From Barnesiella viscericola DSM 18177 (GTDB lineage: Bacteria; Bacteroidota; Bacteroidia; Bacteroidales; Barnesiellaceae), in contig NZ_CP007034.1 of the NCBI RefSeq assembly GCF_000512915.1, positions 806,001 through 870,000 of the forward strand: a stretch of 64,000 nt of DNA, read 5' to 3'. This document shows, one piece after another, positions 45,583 to 56,229 of the stretch. The notes under the pieces were generated by a model. It saw only the letters and a list, made by a program, of their open reading frames with translations. It was not told where the DNA came from and searched no databases. Both the position numbers and the translations under genes were made by a program. Within the stretch, counting starts at the first letter, position 1. Each line of letters begins with the position of its first letter.

Positions 45583-46340
45583 AAGAAAATCAAGAAATTC
45601 CCGAAGCAGGAGGCCCGCTCTACACCCACAGCTATACGGTGGAACCGGCCGAAGGGAACGCCCAACAAGAGCTACCTTTACCTCTGCTGGCCAAGCGGAT
45701 TCTCGAAGTGGCCACGCTACACGCCGAGTCGTGGGGCATCGGATACAGCGACCTCATCAAGAGCCGGCAAGTGTGGGTGCTCTCGCGACTGAGCATCGAG
45801 ATGACCCGCTACCCCCGCATTCACGAACGCTACACGCTCGAAACCTGGATCGAAGGGTACAACAAGCATTTCTCGTCGCGGAACTTTGCCATCTACGGCG
45901 GCGACGGTGCCCCCTGCGGTTATGCCCGCACGATATGGGTAGTCATCAATCTCGACACCCGCACCTCGGTCGACATCGGGCAAATCGAACACATCGCCCG
46001 CAACATCATCGACCACCCCTGCTCCATCGCCCGCCAGTCGCGGGTGCGCGAGGTGCACGACGATAATCCGCACACGCATCGCGTAGGGTATATCGACATC
46101 GACCTCAACCGGCATGTCAACAGTGTGAAATACATCGAGCACCTGCTCGACCTCTTCGACCTCGACCGGTATGACCGCCAACGGGTACACCGCTTCGAGA
46201 TAAGCTATGCCAACGAGGCCCGCTACGGCACCCCGTTGCAACTGCTCAAAGAGGAGGAGTCGCCCGACAATTTCGCCTTGGAGATATGCGACGACCAGAC
46301 GGTCTACTGCAAAGGACGTATTATTTTTGAAAACAGATAA
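45579..46340 (+). CDS. Acyl-ACP thioesterase (FatA/FatB-like)
   Basis: 253 residues forming a double hotdog fold. The N-terminal half carries VLSRLSIEMTRYPRIHE and LETWIEGYNKHFSSRNFAIY. The second half carries the FatA/FatB catalytic region GYIDIDLNRHVNSVKYIEHL with Asn and His near 175-177. It hydrolyses acyl-ACP to free fatty acid. Its ATG overlaps the ilvN stop (ATGA), and ilvC follows after 33 bp, so it is an integral member of the ilv operon. The link may be branched-chain fatty acid or keto-acid primer metabolism, which is inference from position only. Confidence 0.9.
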   Translation: MKENQEIPEAGGPLYTHSYTVEPAEGNAQQELPLPLLAKRILEVATLHAESWGIGYSDLIKSRQVWVLSRLSIEMTRYPRIHERYTLETWIEGYNKHFSSRNFAIYGGDGAPCGYARTIWVVINLDTRTSVDIGQIEHIARNIIDHPCSIARQSRVREVHDDNPHTHRVGYIDIDLNRHVNSVKYIEHLLDLFDLDRYDRQRVHRFEISYANEARYGTPLQLLKEEESPDNFALEICDDQTVYCKGRIIFENR

Positions 46341-46373
46341 ATACCATTTCATAACCTCAAAACAGAAAAAGAC

Positions 46374-47420
46374 ATGGCAATCATGAATTTTGGCGGTGTT
46401 GACGAGAACGTAGTTACCCGCGAAGAATTTCCCTTGGAGAAGGCAAGAGAAGTACTCAAAAACGAAACTATCGCTGTCATCGGCTATGGCGTACAAGGCC
46501 CGGGACAAAGTATGAACCTGCGCGACAACGGCTTCAACGTGATTGTGGGACAGCGCAAAAATTCCAAAACATGGGACAAGGCCGTGGCCGACGGCTGGGT
46601 ACCCGGTGAAACACTCTTTGAAATCGAAGAGGCCTGCCAGCGAGGCACGATTATCGAATACCTGCTCTCCGACGCCGCTCAGATAGAGGTGTGGCCGCAG
46701 GTGAAGAAGCATCTCACCGCCGGCAAGACGCTCTATTTCTCTCACGGATTTGCCATCACCTACAAGGATCGCACGGGCATCGTACCGCCGCCCGACGTCG
46801 ACGTCGTGCTAGTAGCCCCCAAAGGGTCGGGCACAAGTCTGCGCCGCATGTTCCTGCAAGGACGCGGCCTCAATTCGAGTTATGCCGTATTCCAAGATGC
46901 GACCGGGCACGCCAAAGAGAAAGTACTGGCACTGGGTATCGGTGTCGGTTCGGGTTATCTGTTCGAGACCACATTCAAACGCGAGGTCTACTCCGACCTC
47001 ACCGGTGAGCGCGGTACCCTCATGGGGGCTATCCAAGGCATCTTTGCGGCCCAGTACGACACGCTGCGGGCTCACGGGCACAGCCCCTCGGAGGCTTTCA
47101 ACGAGACCATTGAGGAGCTCACTCAATCGCTCATGCCGCTCATCGCCGAAAACGGTATGGACTGGATGTATGCCAACTGCTCGACCACGGCCCAACGGGG
47201 TGCCCTCGACTGGTGGAAACGGTTCCGCGACGCCACCAAGCCGGTATTCGAGGAGCTGTATGAAGAGGTGGCCAAAGGCAACGAAGCCCAACGCTCAATC
47301 GACGCTAACAGCAAGGAGGGATACCGCGAAGGGTTGAACAAGGAGCTGAAAGAGTTGCGCGACAGCGAGATGTGGCAAGCCGGCGTCACGGTGCGCAAGC
47401 TGCGTCCCGAAAACAACTAA
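46374..47420 (+). CDS. ilvC: Ketol-acid reductoisomerase
   Basis: 348 residues, class I size. It has the NADPH-binding motif IAVIGYGVQGPGQSMNLRDNG, the loop VGQRKNSKTWDKA that sets cofactor choice, and the metal-binding helices (TGERGTLMGAIQGIFAAQYD, then EETIEELTQ-like region). It isomerises and reduces acetolactate and acetohydroxybutyrate, the second common step. It is last in the ilv operon and followed by a strong terminator. Confidence 0.97.
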   Translation: MAIMNFGGVDENVVTREEFPLEKAREVLKNETIAVIGYGVQGPGQSMNLRDNGFNVIVGQRKNSKTWDKAVADGWVPGETLFEIEEACQRGTIIEYLLSDAAQIEVWPQVKKHLTAGKTLYFSHGFAITYKDRTGIVPPPDVDVVLVAPKGSGTSLRRMFLQGRGLNSSYAVFQDATGHAKEKVLALGIGVGSGYLFETTFKREVYSDLTGERGTLMGAIQGIFAAQYDTLRAHGHSPSEAFNETIEELTQSLMPLIAENGMDWMYANCSTTAQRGALDWWKRFRDATKPVFEELYEEVAKGNEAQRSIDANSKEGYREGLNKELKELRDSEMWQAGVTVRKLRPENN

Positions 47421-47451
47421 TCGAGCCATAGGTTTAGTTTATATAGCAATA

Positions 47452-47490
47452 GGCCACTGTATCCCGACGGGATACGGTGGCCTTTTCATT
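47452..47490 (+). terminator. Terminator of the ilv operon
   Basis: A 14-bp stem (47452-47465 with 47469-47482, one T.G) and a 3-nt loop are followed by TTTTCATTTT. Confidence 0.9.
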
Positions 47491-47518
47491 TTCGTATAAG
47501 GCAATACGAACGGTCTGG

Positions 47519-48070
47519 CTAAAAAAGATAGCCCAGTCGCACATTGAAAGCCGGACCCACCGACACGCTGCTGAAATCGGTCGTGACCAGGTTCAGTCCC
47601 CCACCCAGTTCAAACAGCAGGTGGCGATACCACACCCGGCGAAATCCCCAGAAGGGAGTCACTACAAAACCGCCCTTGCCCTCAACCTGATGGCGATAAT
47701 AGGGCGGGAAATCATATTGTAGGTTGCACGAGAGGAAGGCACCACTGTTCTTGAACGTATTCTTCCCGGCCTCGTAGCGCTTCGGGAGGTTGTAATAGTA
47801 ACGGGGTTCCACCGAAAGGACGGGATAGAGCCCCACGCTCCAACGGTGCTCTCGCTCGCCCCAAAAACTGCCAGAAGACAAATATTGAATCCCCGCCTGG
47901 GTACCAACCCGGGCCACAAGCGAGAACCGGTCGCCCAACGGGCACTCATAGGCATACATCAATCCGGCCAGTTCGACCGAAACCGAATGAGTAGAGACTA
48001 CCTGCTGCGCCGCAAGCGGCGAAAGGCTCAACAACGAAACAACAACACAGGCCCATTTTTTCAATCGCAT
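47519..48070 (-). CDS. Small outer-membrane beta-barrel protein, unknown
   Basis: 183 residues from the ATG at 48070, which begins a signal peptide (MRLKKWACVVVSLLSLSPL, cut near AAQQ). The mature part has alternating strands (EPRYYYNLPKRYEAGKNTF, GFVVTPFWGFRRVWYRHLLFELGGGLNL) and ends VRLGYLF, with a terminal aromatic typical of outer-membrane barrels. Function is unknown. It lies downstream of pyrG-yidC but beyond their terminator, so it may be expressed separately. Confidence 0.75.
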   Translation of the reverse strand: MRLKKWACVVVSLLSLSPLAAQQVVSTHSVSVELAGLMYAYECPLGDRFSLVARVGTQAGIQYLSSGSFWGEREHRWSVGLYPVLSVEPRYYYNLPKRYEAGKNTFKNSGAFLSCNLQYDFPPYYRHQVEGKGGFVVTPFWGFRRVWYRHLLFELGGGLNLVTTDFSSVSVGPAFNVRLGYLF

Positions 48071-48105
48071 GGCTATTCTATCATTTGATTCCATAGCCTT
48101 AACGA

Positions 48106-48144
48106 AAAAGGCAAAGGCGTCCCCTACTCGGGAGGACGCCTTTG
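48106..48144 (-). terminator. Terminator of pyrG-yidC operon
   Basis: CAAAGGCGTCC (48112-48122) pairs with GGACGCCTTTG (48134-48144). GCCTTTTTCGTT follows on the minus strand, 22 bp past the yidC stop. Confidence 0.85.
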
Positions 48145-48165
48145 TCTCAAAAAATATCGATACGC

Positions 48166-50064
48166 TTAACGGCGACGTTGCTGTTTGGCGCGTTGTTTCT
48201 GTTGCTCGCGCAAGGCAGCCTGCTGCTGGCGTTGAGCCTCTTCGAGGCGAGCCATGAAGCCGCTCTTCTTGCGGGGTTTCTTCTGGTTCTCTTTCAGCTC
48301 GGCCAATACCTTCTCTTCGTTGATGCTCTTGCGGAAGATGTAGGTTTGAATGATGGTAATCAACAGCGAGAGGAAATAGTAGTAGCTCAAACCGGCCGAA
48401 TAGTTGTTGAAGAATACCAGGAACATGATGGGCATGAGGTACATCATGAACTTCATACCGGGCATCTGCTGCTGACCGGCCGTATTCTGCATGTTGATTT
48501 TGGTGTAAATCAGGTTGGTGATGGTCATCAACAAACAGAAGAGGCTGATGTGGTTACCAAAATAGGGCGTGATGAGCGGTATGTAGGTATCCCAACTTAC
48601 GATGGCATCGTAGGTCGAGAGGTCTTTTACCCACAGGAACGATTCACCCCGCAGCTCAATCGACGAGGGGAAGAAGGTGAACATGGCGATGAGGATAGGC
48701 ATCTGCAACAGCAGCGGCAGACAGCCTCCCATGGGATTGACCCCGGCCTTGCTGTACAGGTCCATCGTGAGCCGCTGACGCTCCATGGCATTCTCCTGCC
48801 CCGGATACTTGTCGTTAATCTCCTTGATCTGCGGAGCCAGCACCCGCATGCGGGCCTGCGACTTGTACGACTTGTAGGTGAAGGGGAAGAGCACGAGCTT
48901 GATGAATATGGTCAACAACAGAATGATGATACCGTAGTTGCTGAAGAACTTGCCCAGGAAGGTGAAGACCGGGATTACGATAAGGGTGTTGATCCAGCGG
49001 AAGAACTTGTAACCCAGCGGCACCAGTTTGTCGAGGTCGAGGGTCTGGTCGCCCGAACGGCCGTCGTCATACGACGACAACAGCGGGTACGAGTTGGGGC
49101 CCAGGAAGATATTGAACCCGGCTACCTGCGGCTCTTTCGAGTCGTAGTCGATGGTACTCTCGGCATGGAACCGTTTCAGGTATTTGCCCTCTTTGATGGT
49201 CTCGGAGGTGAAAGCACCGTCGTTGAACTTGCCATCGGCAATGAAGGCGGTCGAGAAGAACTGGTTCTTGAAACCAATCCATTTGAGACTGGTGGTTGCC
49301 TTCTCGTCGTCGTTGCCCGACTCGCTCAGGTGCTCGACGTCGTCGCCGGCAAACTTGTAGTACAGGGCACTGTTACGCTCCTCGAACATGCGACCCTGCT
49401 CCTGACGACGCATCGTCTGGTCCCAGATGAAATCCCAATAAACTACGCTGGCAGGAATCACCCGGTTCATATCCTTTTGCCAGATGTCCATCTTCAACAT
49501 GTAACTGTCCTCGGGCAAGGTGTAGCGAATGCCCAGCCGGCTGCCATTGGCCAGTGTGAGGGTCATGTCGACCGTGCTGTCATTCACCACCGGCTCGAAA
49601 TAGAGGTCGCGGGTATCGATTACCCGGGCATTGGTGCGCACGATAAAGCCGTAGTCGTTCTCATCGCCGGTGAAGAGAGTCACCTGCGTAGAGTCGTAGG
49701 CCATATAGTCGTTGAGCACAGCCTCGTAGAGACGGCCGCCCTTATTGGAAAATTTCAAGGTCACCTTGTTGTTGGAGAGTGTGGTAAACTCTTCGGTACC
49801 CTCGGCACAGGGAGCGAACTCGCCAAACTGAGCCACCAGCCCGGCCTGATGCAGCGAATCGACCATTTCGGGCGAAAGGGTATCGGGTTGAGCCGTAGCG
49901 ACTACCTCAGCGGCTTCGGCCATGCGTTCTGCCTCGACGGCAGCAATAGAGTCGTTGTACCGGCGTTGAGCTTCCAATTGCTCGGGGGTAGGCTGCATCC
50001 ACCACGAGAAGAGCAGCACAACCACTACCATCAGTACAAGACCTAAAATCGTGTTCTTATCCAT
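48166..50064 (-). CDS. yidC: Membrane protein insertase YidC
   Basis: 632 residues. An N-terminal membrane helix (LGLVLMVVVVLLFSWW) and a long periplasmic beta domain (about 30-370) are followed by the conserved insertase core of five membrane helices (about 375-590: NYGIIILLLTIFIKLVLFPF, MGGCLPLLLQMPILIAMFTF). The C-terminus is a basic, Gln/Arg-rich tail that probably contacts the ribosome. It inserts inner-membrane proteins alone or with SecYEG. It follows pyrG by 28 bp and is followed by a terminator. Confidence 0.97.
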   Translation of the reverse strand: MDKNTILGLVLMVVVVLLFSWWMQPTPEQLEAQRRYNDSIAAVEAERMAEAAEVVATAQPDTLSPEMVDSLHQAGLVAQFGEFAPCAEGTEEFTTLSNNKVTLKFSNKGGRLYEAVLNDYMAYDSTQVTLFTGDENDYGFIVRTNARVIDTRDLYFEPVVNDSTVDMTLTLANGSRLGIRYTLPEDSYMLKMDIWQKDMNRVIPASVVYWDFIWDQTMRRQEQGRMFEERNSALYYKFAGDDVEHLSESGNDDEKATTSLKWIGFKNQFFSTAFIADGKFNDGAFTSETIKEGKYLKRFHAESTIDYDSKEPQVAGFNIFLGPNSYPLLSSYDDGRSGDQTLDLDKLVPLGYKFFRWINTLIVIPVFTFLGKFFSNYGIIILLLTIFIKLVLFPFTYKSYKSQARMRVLAPQIKEINDKYPGQENAMERQRLTMDLYSKAGVNPMGGCLPLLLQMPILIAMFTFFPSSIELRGESFLWVKDLSTYDAIVSWDTYIPLITPYFGNHISLFCLLMTITNLIYTKINMQNTAGQQQMPGMKFMMYLMPIMFLVFFNNYSAGLSYYYFLSLLITIIQTYIFRKSINEEKVLAELKENQKKPRKKSGFMARLEEAQRQQQAALREQQKQRAKQQRRR

Positions 50065-50092
50065 TCTTCGGTTTTGAGATTACTAAAAAGAT

Positions 50093-51715
<1,623 letters not shown>

Positions 51716-51874
51716 TTACATTACAGAGCGCAAAATTAAGAAAAATAATCCACATACCGGCATAATGTATGCGGGAATATTTCTTCACAAGAGCCAAAGT
51801 CGCAGCTCTGTCTTTGCTCTCCTCATAAGACAGCAGGCTGCTCGAACGAAATAAATAAGAAAACGCTATTTTCA

Positions 51875-51906
51875 TTTGCCTCTGCGCTTGCCATTCACTA
51901 TCTTTG
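51875..51906 (+). promoter_or_regulatory. Promoter of DUF3078 gene
   Basis: TTTG (51875-51878), a 20-nt spacer and TATCTTTG (51899-51906), a perfect match, 70 nt before the ATG at 51977. Confidence 0.75.
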
Positions 51907-51976
51907 TTCCAAAATATCGGATAATTTCCGTCGGTTCAATTCGATATTACAAATATAATAGACACACAATAAGCCT

Positions 51977-53446
51977 ATGAGTCCACGAATTACCGCTTTT
52001 CTCATTGGTCTACTCTCGGTAACCGCATCGTTGGCAACAGTCGTTGCTCCGGCCGACAGTACTATAATTACCACAGGAGACAGCATTGTGGCCGCCCCCT
52101 CCACCCCCGATTCGATTGCTCAACTTGCAACCGATAGCCTGGCCCTACCCCTCACGGCTCTCGACTCCATGCGCCTTCAACAGAAGGCCGACCAGAATTT
52201 ACTCTCGCTCATCGAGACCGACACTACCGACCAAACCTTGCCGGTCATCAAGATGCTGCGCTTGCTCGAATATGCCGACAGCCTGAAAGCGGCCCAGGGC
52301 AACAACGAAATGCCGGTTAACCCCCTGTTTCTTCCCATCGTGTTCAAGGAACAGATGTCTACCCCGCTGCAACATATCTCCCTCCCTGACGACAATCCGT
52401 TCAAACCCAAGGAGTTAACCGTCGACGACTTGTGGCTGCAAAAGGAGACTCAGAGCGAGAAGACCCGGAACATGGCTCAGAACTACGTGATTGTCAATTA
52501 CCCCAAGATGATTCGCTACAACCTCGACAATCTGCCCGAGGTTCCCAAACAATACATGATCGAAAACGACCCGGTAAAACATATCCTCTCGATTAAGGAG
52601 AAACCTTTGGTCATCAAGAACGATGTAGGAAAAGAGAATATCAAACTGAAACGGTGGATTGTCAATTTCCAGTCGTCGATACAGTTCTCGCAGGTATATG
52701 TATCGGAAAACTGGTACCAGGGTGGAACGAGCAACGTGAACCTACTGAGCGACCAGCAGTTTTCGGTCAAATACAACGACCCGAAAGAGCAACGTATCTT
52801 ATTCGAGAACCTGATACAGTGGCGACTCAACATCAACAGTGCTCCCGAAGACACCTTGCGTTCGATACGCATCAGCGAGGACCTGTTCCAAATCAACTCC
52901 AAGTTTGGTCTCAAAGCCTATAACAACTGGTACTACACGGCTACGCTGAATTTCAAGACCCAGTTCTTCACCAGCTATACGGCCAACACCAACGACAAAT
53001 CGGCCTCGTTCCTGTCGCCGGCCGAGTTGAACCTGGGTCTAGGTATGTCGTACCAGTACAAGAACGACAAAAAACAGTTCGAGACCTCGGTATCGCTCTC
53101 GCCACTCTCCTACAACCTGCAATTTGTGATTGACGACGACATGAACCCCTCCAACTTCGGTATCAAGTCGGGCAAGAGCATGAACCAGTACGGTTCGTCG
53201 TTCGAAGGGCGCATCAAGTGGGAGTTCTACCACAACATGGTATGGACCTGCCGGTTGTTCTACTTTACCAACTACGAGCATGTGCAGGGCGACTGGGAGA
53301 ATACGTTCGATTTCATACTCAACCGCTTCTTCTCGACACGGCTCTTCGTACACCTGCGCTACGACGATGCCTTGGCTCTGAATAAAGATCTGGGGCATTT
53401 CCAGTTGAAGGAGTTGCTCAGTTTTGGATTTAATTACAAGTTCTGA
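51977..53446 (+). CDS. DUF3078 outer-membrane protein
   Basis: 489 residues with a signal peptide (1-23). An Asp/Ser/Leu-rich helical segment (about 25-150) precedes a C-terminal region of about 270 residues built of beta strands (WIVNFQSSIQFSQVYVSENWYQGGTSNVNLLS, in two stretches) that matches DUF3078, a Bacteroidota outer-membrane barrel family of unknown function. It ends LLSFGFNYKF with a terminal Phe, as barrels do. The next gene starts within its stop codon (TGATG), so they are translationally coupled. Confidence 0.82.
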   Translation: MSPRITAFLIGLLSVTASLATVVAPADSTIITTGDSIVAAPSTPDSIAQLATDSLALPLTALDSMRLQQKADQNLLSLIETDTTDQTLPVIKMLRLLEYADSLKAAQGNNEMPVNPLFLPIVFKEQMSTPLQHISLPDDNPFKPKELTVDDLWLQKETQSEKTRNMAQNYVIVNYPKMIRYNLDNLPEVPKQYMIENDPVKHILSIKEKPLVIKNDVGKENIKLKRWIVNFQSSIQFSQVYVSENWYQGGTSNVNLLSDQQFSVKYNDPKEQRILFENLIQWRLNINSAPEDTLRSIRISEDLFQINSKFGLKAYNNWYYTATLNFKTQFFTSYTANTNDKSASFLSPAELNLGLGMSYQYKNDKKQFETSVSLSPLSYNLQFVIDDDMNPSNFGIKSGKSMNQYGSSFEGRIKWEFYHNMVWTCRLFYFTNYEHVQGDWENTFDFILNRFFSTRLFVHLRYDDALALNKDLGHFQLKELLSFGFNYKF

Positions 53447-54015
53447 TGAAACCGGCGGCTTGGCTTCTCGTGTGTGCAGGTTTTCTCTTCTGCTCCTCAT
53501 CGATAACCGACGACGAATGTCGCTACGACAGCAAGCCGCCCTATCGCAGTTTTATCCTTGAAAATTACAGTGAAGAGAGTGCCAAGCACTACTTCGACAC
53601 GGCCCCTATCGATAACTGGGAGGGTATATGGCTCATGACCGAGAATGGCGAGCGGGTGTCGATCGAGCGATTCAAGGATGCCCGATTTTCCGAAATCTTT
53701 ACGCACCGCATTGTCAAACTGGAATCGGGAGTACACGGCGAGATACCCATGGGTACCGTCATCGGCTATCTGAGCCGTGGCGTTGCCGCCAACACTTGCT
53801 TCGTGTGGCTTTATAAAAAGAGGTTGACGGGGGCCATTCTCTACAAACCCGAGCGATTTTCGGCCCGCTTGACTCCCGACCTGACCGGCATTCTGTTCTC
53901 GGGCAACAAGGCCAAGAATCTGGAAGACCTCTTCGACCCTCGTTCGGGATTTGTCAAACTATATCCCAAACAGGTATCGGAAGATACCGAGAATCGAGAA
54001 ATACGTTATCTGTAA
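53446..54015 (+). CDS. Exported protein, unknown, coupled to DUF3078 gene
   Basis: 189 residues. The N-terminus (MKPAAWLLVCAGFLFCSSS) is a short signal; Cys at 10 or 16 could be lipidated, but neither lipobox is convincing. The mature part has WEGIWLMTENGERVSIERF and a C-terminal charged tail, resembling small beta-sheet proteins. No family was recognised. Its ATG overlaps the DUF3078 stop by one base, which suggests it works with that barrel. Confidence 0.65.
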   Translation: MKPAAWLLVCAGFLFCSSSITDDECRYDSKPPYRSFILENYSEESAKHYFDTAPIDNWEGIWLMTENGERVSIERFKDARFSEIFTHRIVKLESGVHGEIPMGTVIGYLSRGVAANTCFVWLYKKRLTGAILYKPERFSARLTPDLTGILFSGNKAKNLEDLFDPRSGFVKLYPKQVSEDTENREIRYL

Positions 54016-54031
54016 TTGACGCCCCTCCCCC

Positions 54032-54469
54032 TTAAAATTTACGGAAAACAAAACGCTCGTTCTCGCCTCGTGTAAGAATCATTTGCGAGGAGGTGAGTTT
54101 TTCGATATGAAACACATTCACATGATCGAGCCCCATGGGTTCCAAATTAAGCTCTGCCGGCAATACGACCTGATACTGCGAAGGTTCTACCAGTGAAAAC
54201 CTCAACTCATTACCCTCTTTTACAAAATTCCCGTAATAGGCGTCCGTAACATTCACTGACCGATGGACCAACTGCACCAAAATGACATCGGTCTGAAAAT
54301 TATAATAAATATTATCATGAGGGGTCATTGTCTCGCCCTCCCACATTTCGATAAGTTGCCATTTACCGAAAATAGGACCTATATAACCATCGTTCTGCGT
54401 ACAGGAGGTAACGGTTATCCCCAGGGTCAGGCTTAACAAGAGACCGTAAATTATTGCTTTTGCTTTCAT
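54032..54469 (-). CDS. Lipocalin-like lipoprotein
   Basis: 145 residues from the ATG at 54469, chosen because it starts a lipoprotein signal (lipobox GITVTSC near residue 20) and overlaps the upstream stop as ATGA. The mature part (GPIFGKWQLIEMWEG, YYNFQTDVILVQLVH, GNELRFSLVEPSQYQ) has the small beta-barrel pattern of lipocalin-like domains in Bacteroidales lipoproteins. The ligand is unknown. It is coupled to the Wzi-like gene. Confidence 0.75.
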   Translation of the reverse strand: MKAKAIIYGLLLSLTLGITVTSCTQNDGYIGPIFGKWQLIEMWEGETMTPHDNIYYNFQTDVILVQLVHRSVNVTDAYYGNFVKEGNELRFSLVEPSQYQVVLPAELNLEPMGLDHVNVFHIEKLTSSQMILTRGENERFVFRKF

Positions 54470-56022
54470 TTTCCAATCGTTAAAATTCCACTCTTCTTGA
54501 TTCCAATAGCAACGCCCCATTGATCGCCATACAATTTTCCCAAATCACCTGCCAGCGAAAGGGAGAAGGTCCAACCCGCCAACTTTGCAGGCGTATAGTG
54601 ACATTCGAGCAATCCCGAGAGATCGTGCTCAGTATCGGCCAGCGGGAGTTCCAAAGAGCCCCACGAGGTGCGATACGAAGCCAACACCTTGTAACGCCAC
54701 TCGGGAGAAATGTATCCCAAGGCTCCAACGTGTATTCCTCGCATGCGGTTATGCTTGTACCGCAAATAGCCATCGGTATTATATAGCGTCGACTTGGCCA
54801 TGGCCGTACCGTTGGAGAGGCCAAAGTGAGTCCACCCGTTATAGAAATAGTTATTGTAGTAGTTATCGAAGCCCGTCGCTTCGGTCGTCAATATCGGATT
54901 CTCAAAATCGGTAGGGCACCAGTTCAGCGGCCCCCCCTGGTTGGTAAAATCGATATACTCAACCACCACGTTCGACAACCAGTTTTGCCGTCCGCTACGG
55001 TATTCGAGCCCCCACAAACCGTCCCAGCCGTTGAGTTTGCCCATACCCGACGCGTCATCGTAATACCACTCGAAATAACCTCTTATCGACGACTTGTCTT
55101 TGAAGGTGTACTCGGCCGACAGATTCCATTGCCCCACATGGTTGCCATAGTAATAAGCTTGATCACCCACATTGGTCGATCCGTCGCCCGATGTGGGGAC
55201 CAAAACCTGCAAAAAGTCCCTGAACCGAGTGGGACTCTTGGAGGTAAGATCGTCGCGCAAAACGCCATTCTGATAAATTCTTTTGGTACCCCCAAATTGG
55301 GCAGCCAACTCGGCTCCGATAGTTACAACAAAAGGTTTGTGAGGATTGCTGCGAAACGAAATCGACTTGTGATGATACAAGGCTCCGGTAGTTATAAAGT
55401 GGTTATAATAGTTATAATGAGTCTTCAAATAATTGTTATCCATGAACTTGCCATAAGCCAAATCGCCCTTGATCTGCACCCACCCCTTGGTGAGAGGAAT
55501 GTCGACAAAATCGATAAAGCCGGCACGCACCTGCGGTATGGGCCGCGCATTTCCAGACCAGATCAACCCACCGGAACTTAACTCAAAGTTAACCACCGGG
55601 TCGGTGAGTTCACGGCTCCCGGCCGAGATGAAAATCATTCGGTACTTGATGCCGGCATACAGTTGCTGAATCAAAAAGGCAGAGACTCCCGGGCGACGTT
55701 CAGTCATCTGCCCGTCGGTATAATAAGCAACCGGCGAGGTCGACGAAAGGCGCCCGATGAGGTCGACACCGAACTCGTAGGAGAAACGCTTGCTTCTGTC
55801 CAGGTCGCGCGAGAGAGCCGCCCGCAGATAACCGCTCTTGCTATGGGTTACCAGTCCGTGCTTATTGGCCGACAAATAGTAAGGAGCAAAGGTGCCGTTA
55901 CCGACATTACCGGCCATCGATACGGCATAGTCCATCGAATATTGGGCAAACGAATAGGAAGAGCCACCGGTCAGCAGCATGAGAACAGTGAACAGCGCAC
56001 TCTTGAATCGACAATGCATCAT
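54466..56022 (-). CDS. Capsule assembly protein, Wzi family
   Basis: 518 residues with a signal peptide ending near SFAQ (about 27). The mature protein is a large outer-membrane barrel with Wzi features: GTFAPYYLSANKHGLVTHSKSG, ALSRDLDRSKRFSYEFGVDLIGR (partial), and many Trp/Tyr-bounded strands. Wzi of Klebsiella and E. coli is a surface lectin that attaches capsular polysaccharide. The polysaccharide gene cluster less than 2 kb away supports a role in surface glycan display. A TACTTTTG box (56112-56105) with TTG 20 nt upstream is a likely promoter. The start may be either of two adjacent Met codons. Confidence 0.85.
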   Translation of the reverse strand: MMHCRFKSALFTVLMLLTGGSSYSFAQYSMDYAVSMAGNVGNGTFAPYYLSANKHGLVTHSKSGYLRAALSRDLDRSKRFSYEFGVDLIGRLSSTSPVAYYTDGQMTERRPGVSAFLIQQLYAGIKYRMIFISAGSRELTDPVVNFELSSGGLIWSGNARPIPQVRAGFIDFVDIPLTKGWVQIKGDLAYGKFMDNNYLKTHYNYYNHFITTGALYHHKSISFRSNPHKPFVVTIGAELAAQFGGTKRIYQNGVLRDDLTSKSPTRFRDFLQVLVPTSGDGSTNVGDQAYYYGNHVGQWNLSAEYTFKDKSSIRGYFEWYYDDASGMGKLNGWDGLWGLEYRSGRQNWLSNVVVEYIDFTNQGGPLNWCPTDFENPILTTEATGFDNYYNNYFYNGWTHFGLSNGTAMAKSTLYNTDGYLRYKHNRMRGIHVGALGYISPEWRYKVLASYRTSWGSLELPLADTEHDLSGLLECHYTPAKLAGWTFSLSLAGDLGKLYGDQWGVAIGIKKSGILTIGK

Positions 56023-56104
56023 GTGTGGATTTTCTATAAATACAAATCATGTGGCTTGTAGGGACAACAGGAATTCCCCCGCAAGAAGCTCCCCCGGCCG
56101 GTCA

Positions 56105-56135
56105 CAAAAGTAATATATAAAGTTCTAAGCGGCAA
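56105..56135 (-). promoter_or_regulatory. Promoter of Wzi-like/lipocalin pair
   Basis: On the minus strand TTG (56135-56133), a 20-nt spacer and TACTTTTG (56112-56105). Confidence 0.5.
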
Positions 56136-56149
56136 TATTCTACTCCATA

Positions 56150-56197
56150 TTTAACAAAAGCGGGTCGAGACATGTATCGACTACATCTCCCGACCCG
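56150..56197 (-). terminator. Terminator after beta-barrel gene
   Basis: CGGGTCG (56161-56167) pairs with CGACCCG (56191-56197), an inner ATGTA/TACAT helix is present, and CTTTTGTTAAA follows on the minus strand. Confidence 0.65.
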
Positions 56198-56229
56198 ACC
56201 TCTGTTGAAGGGGGTATGCTTCCCTGTGC

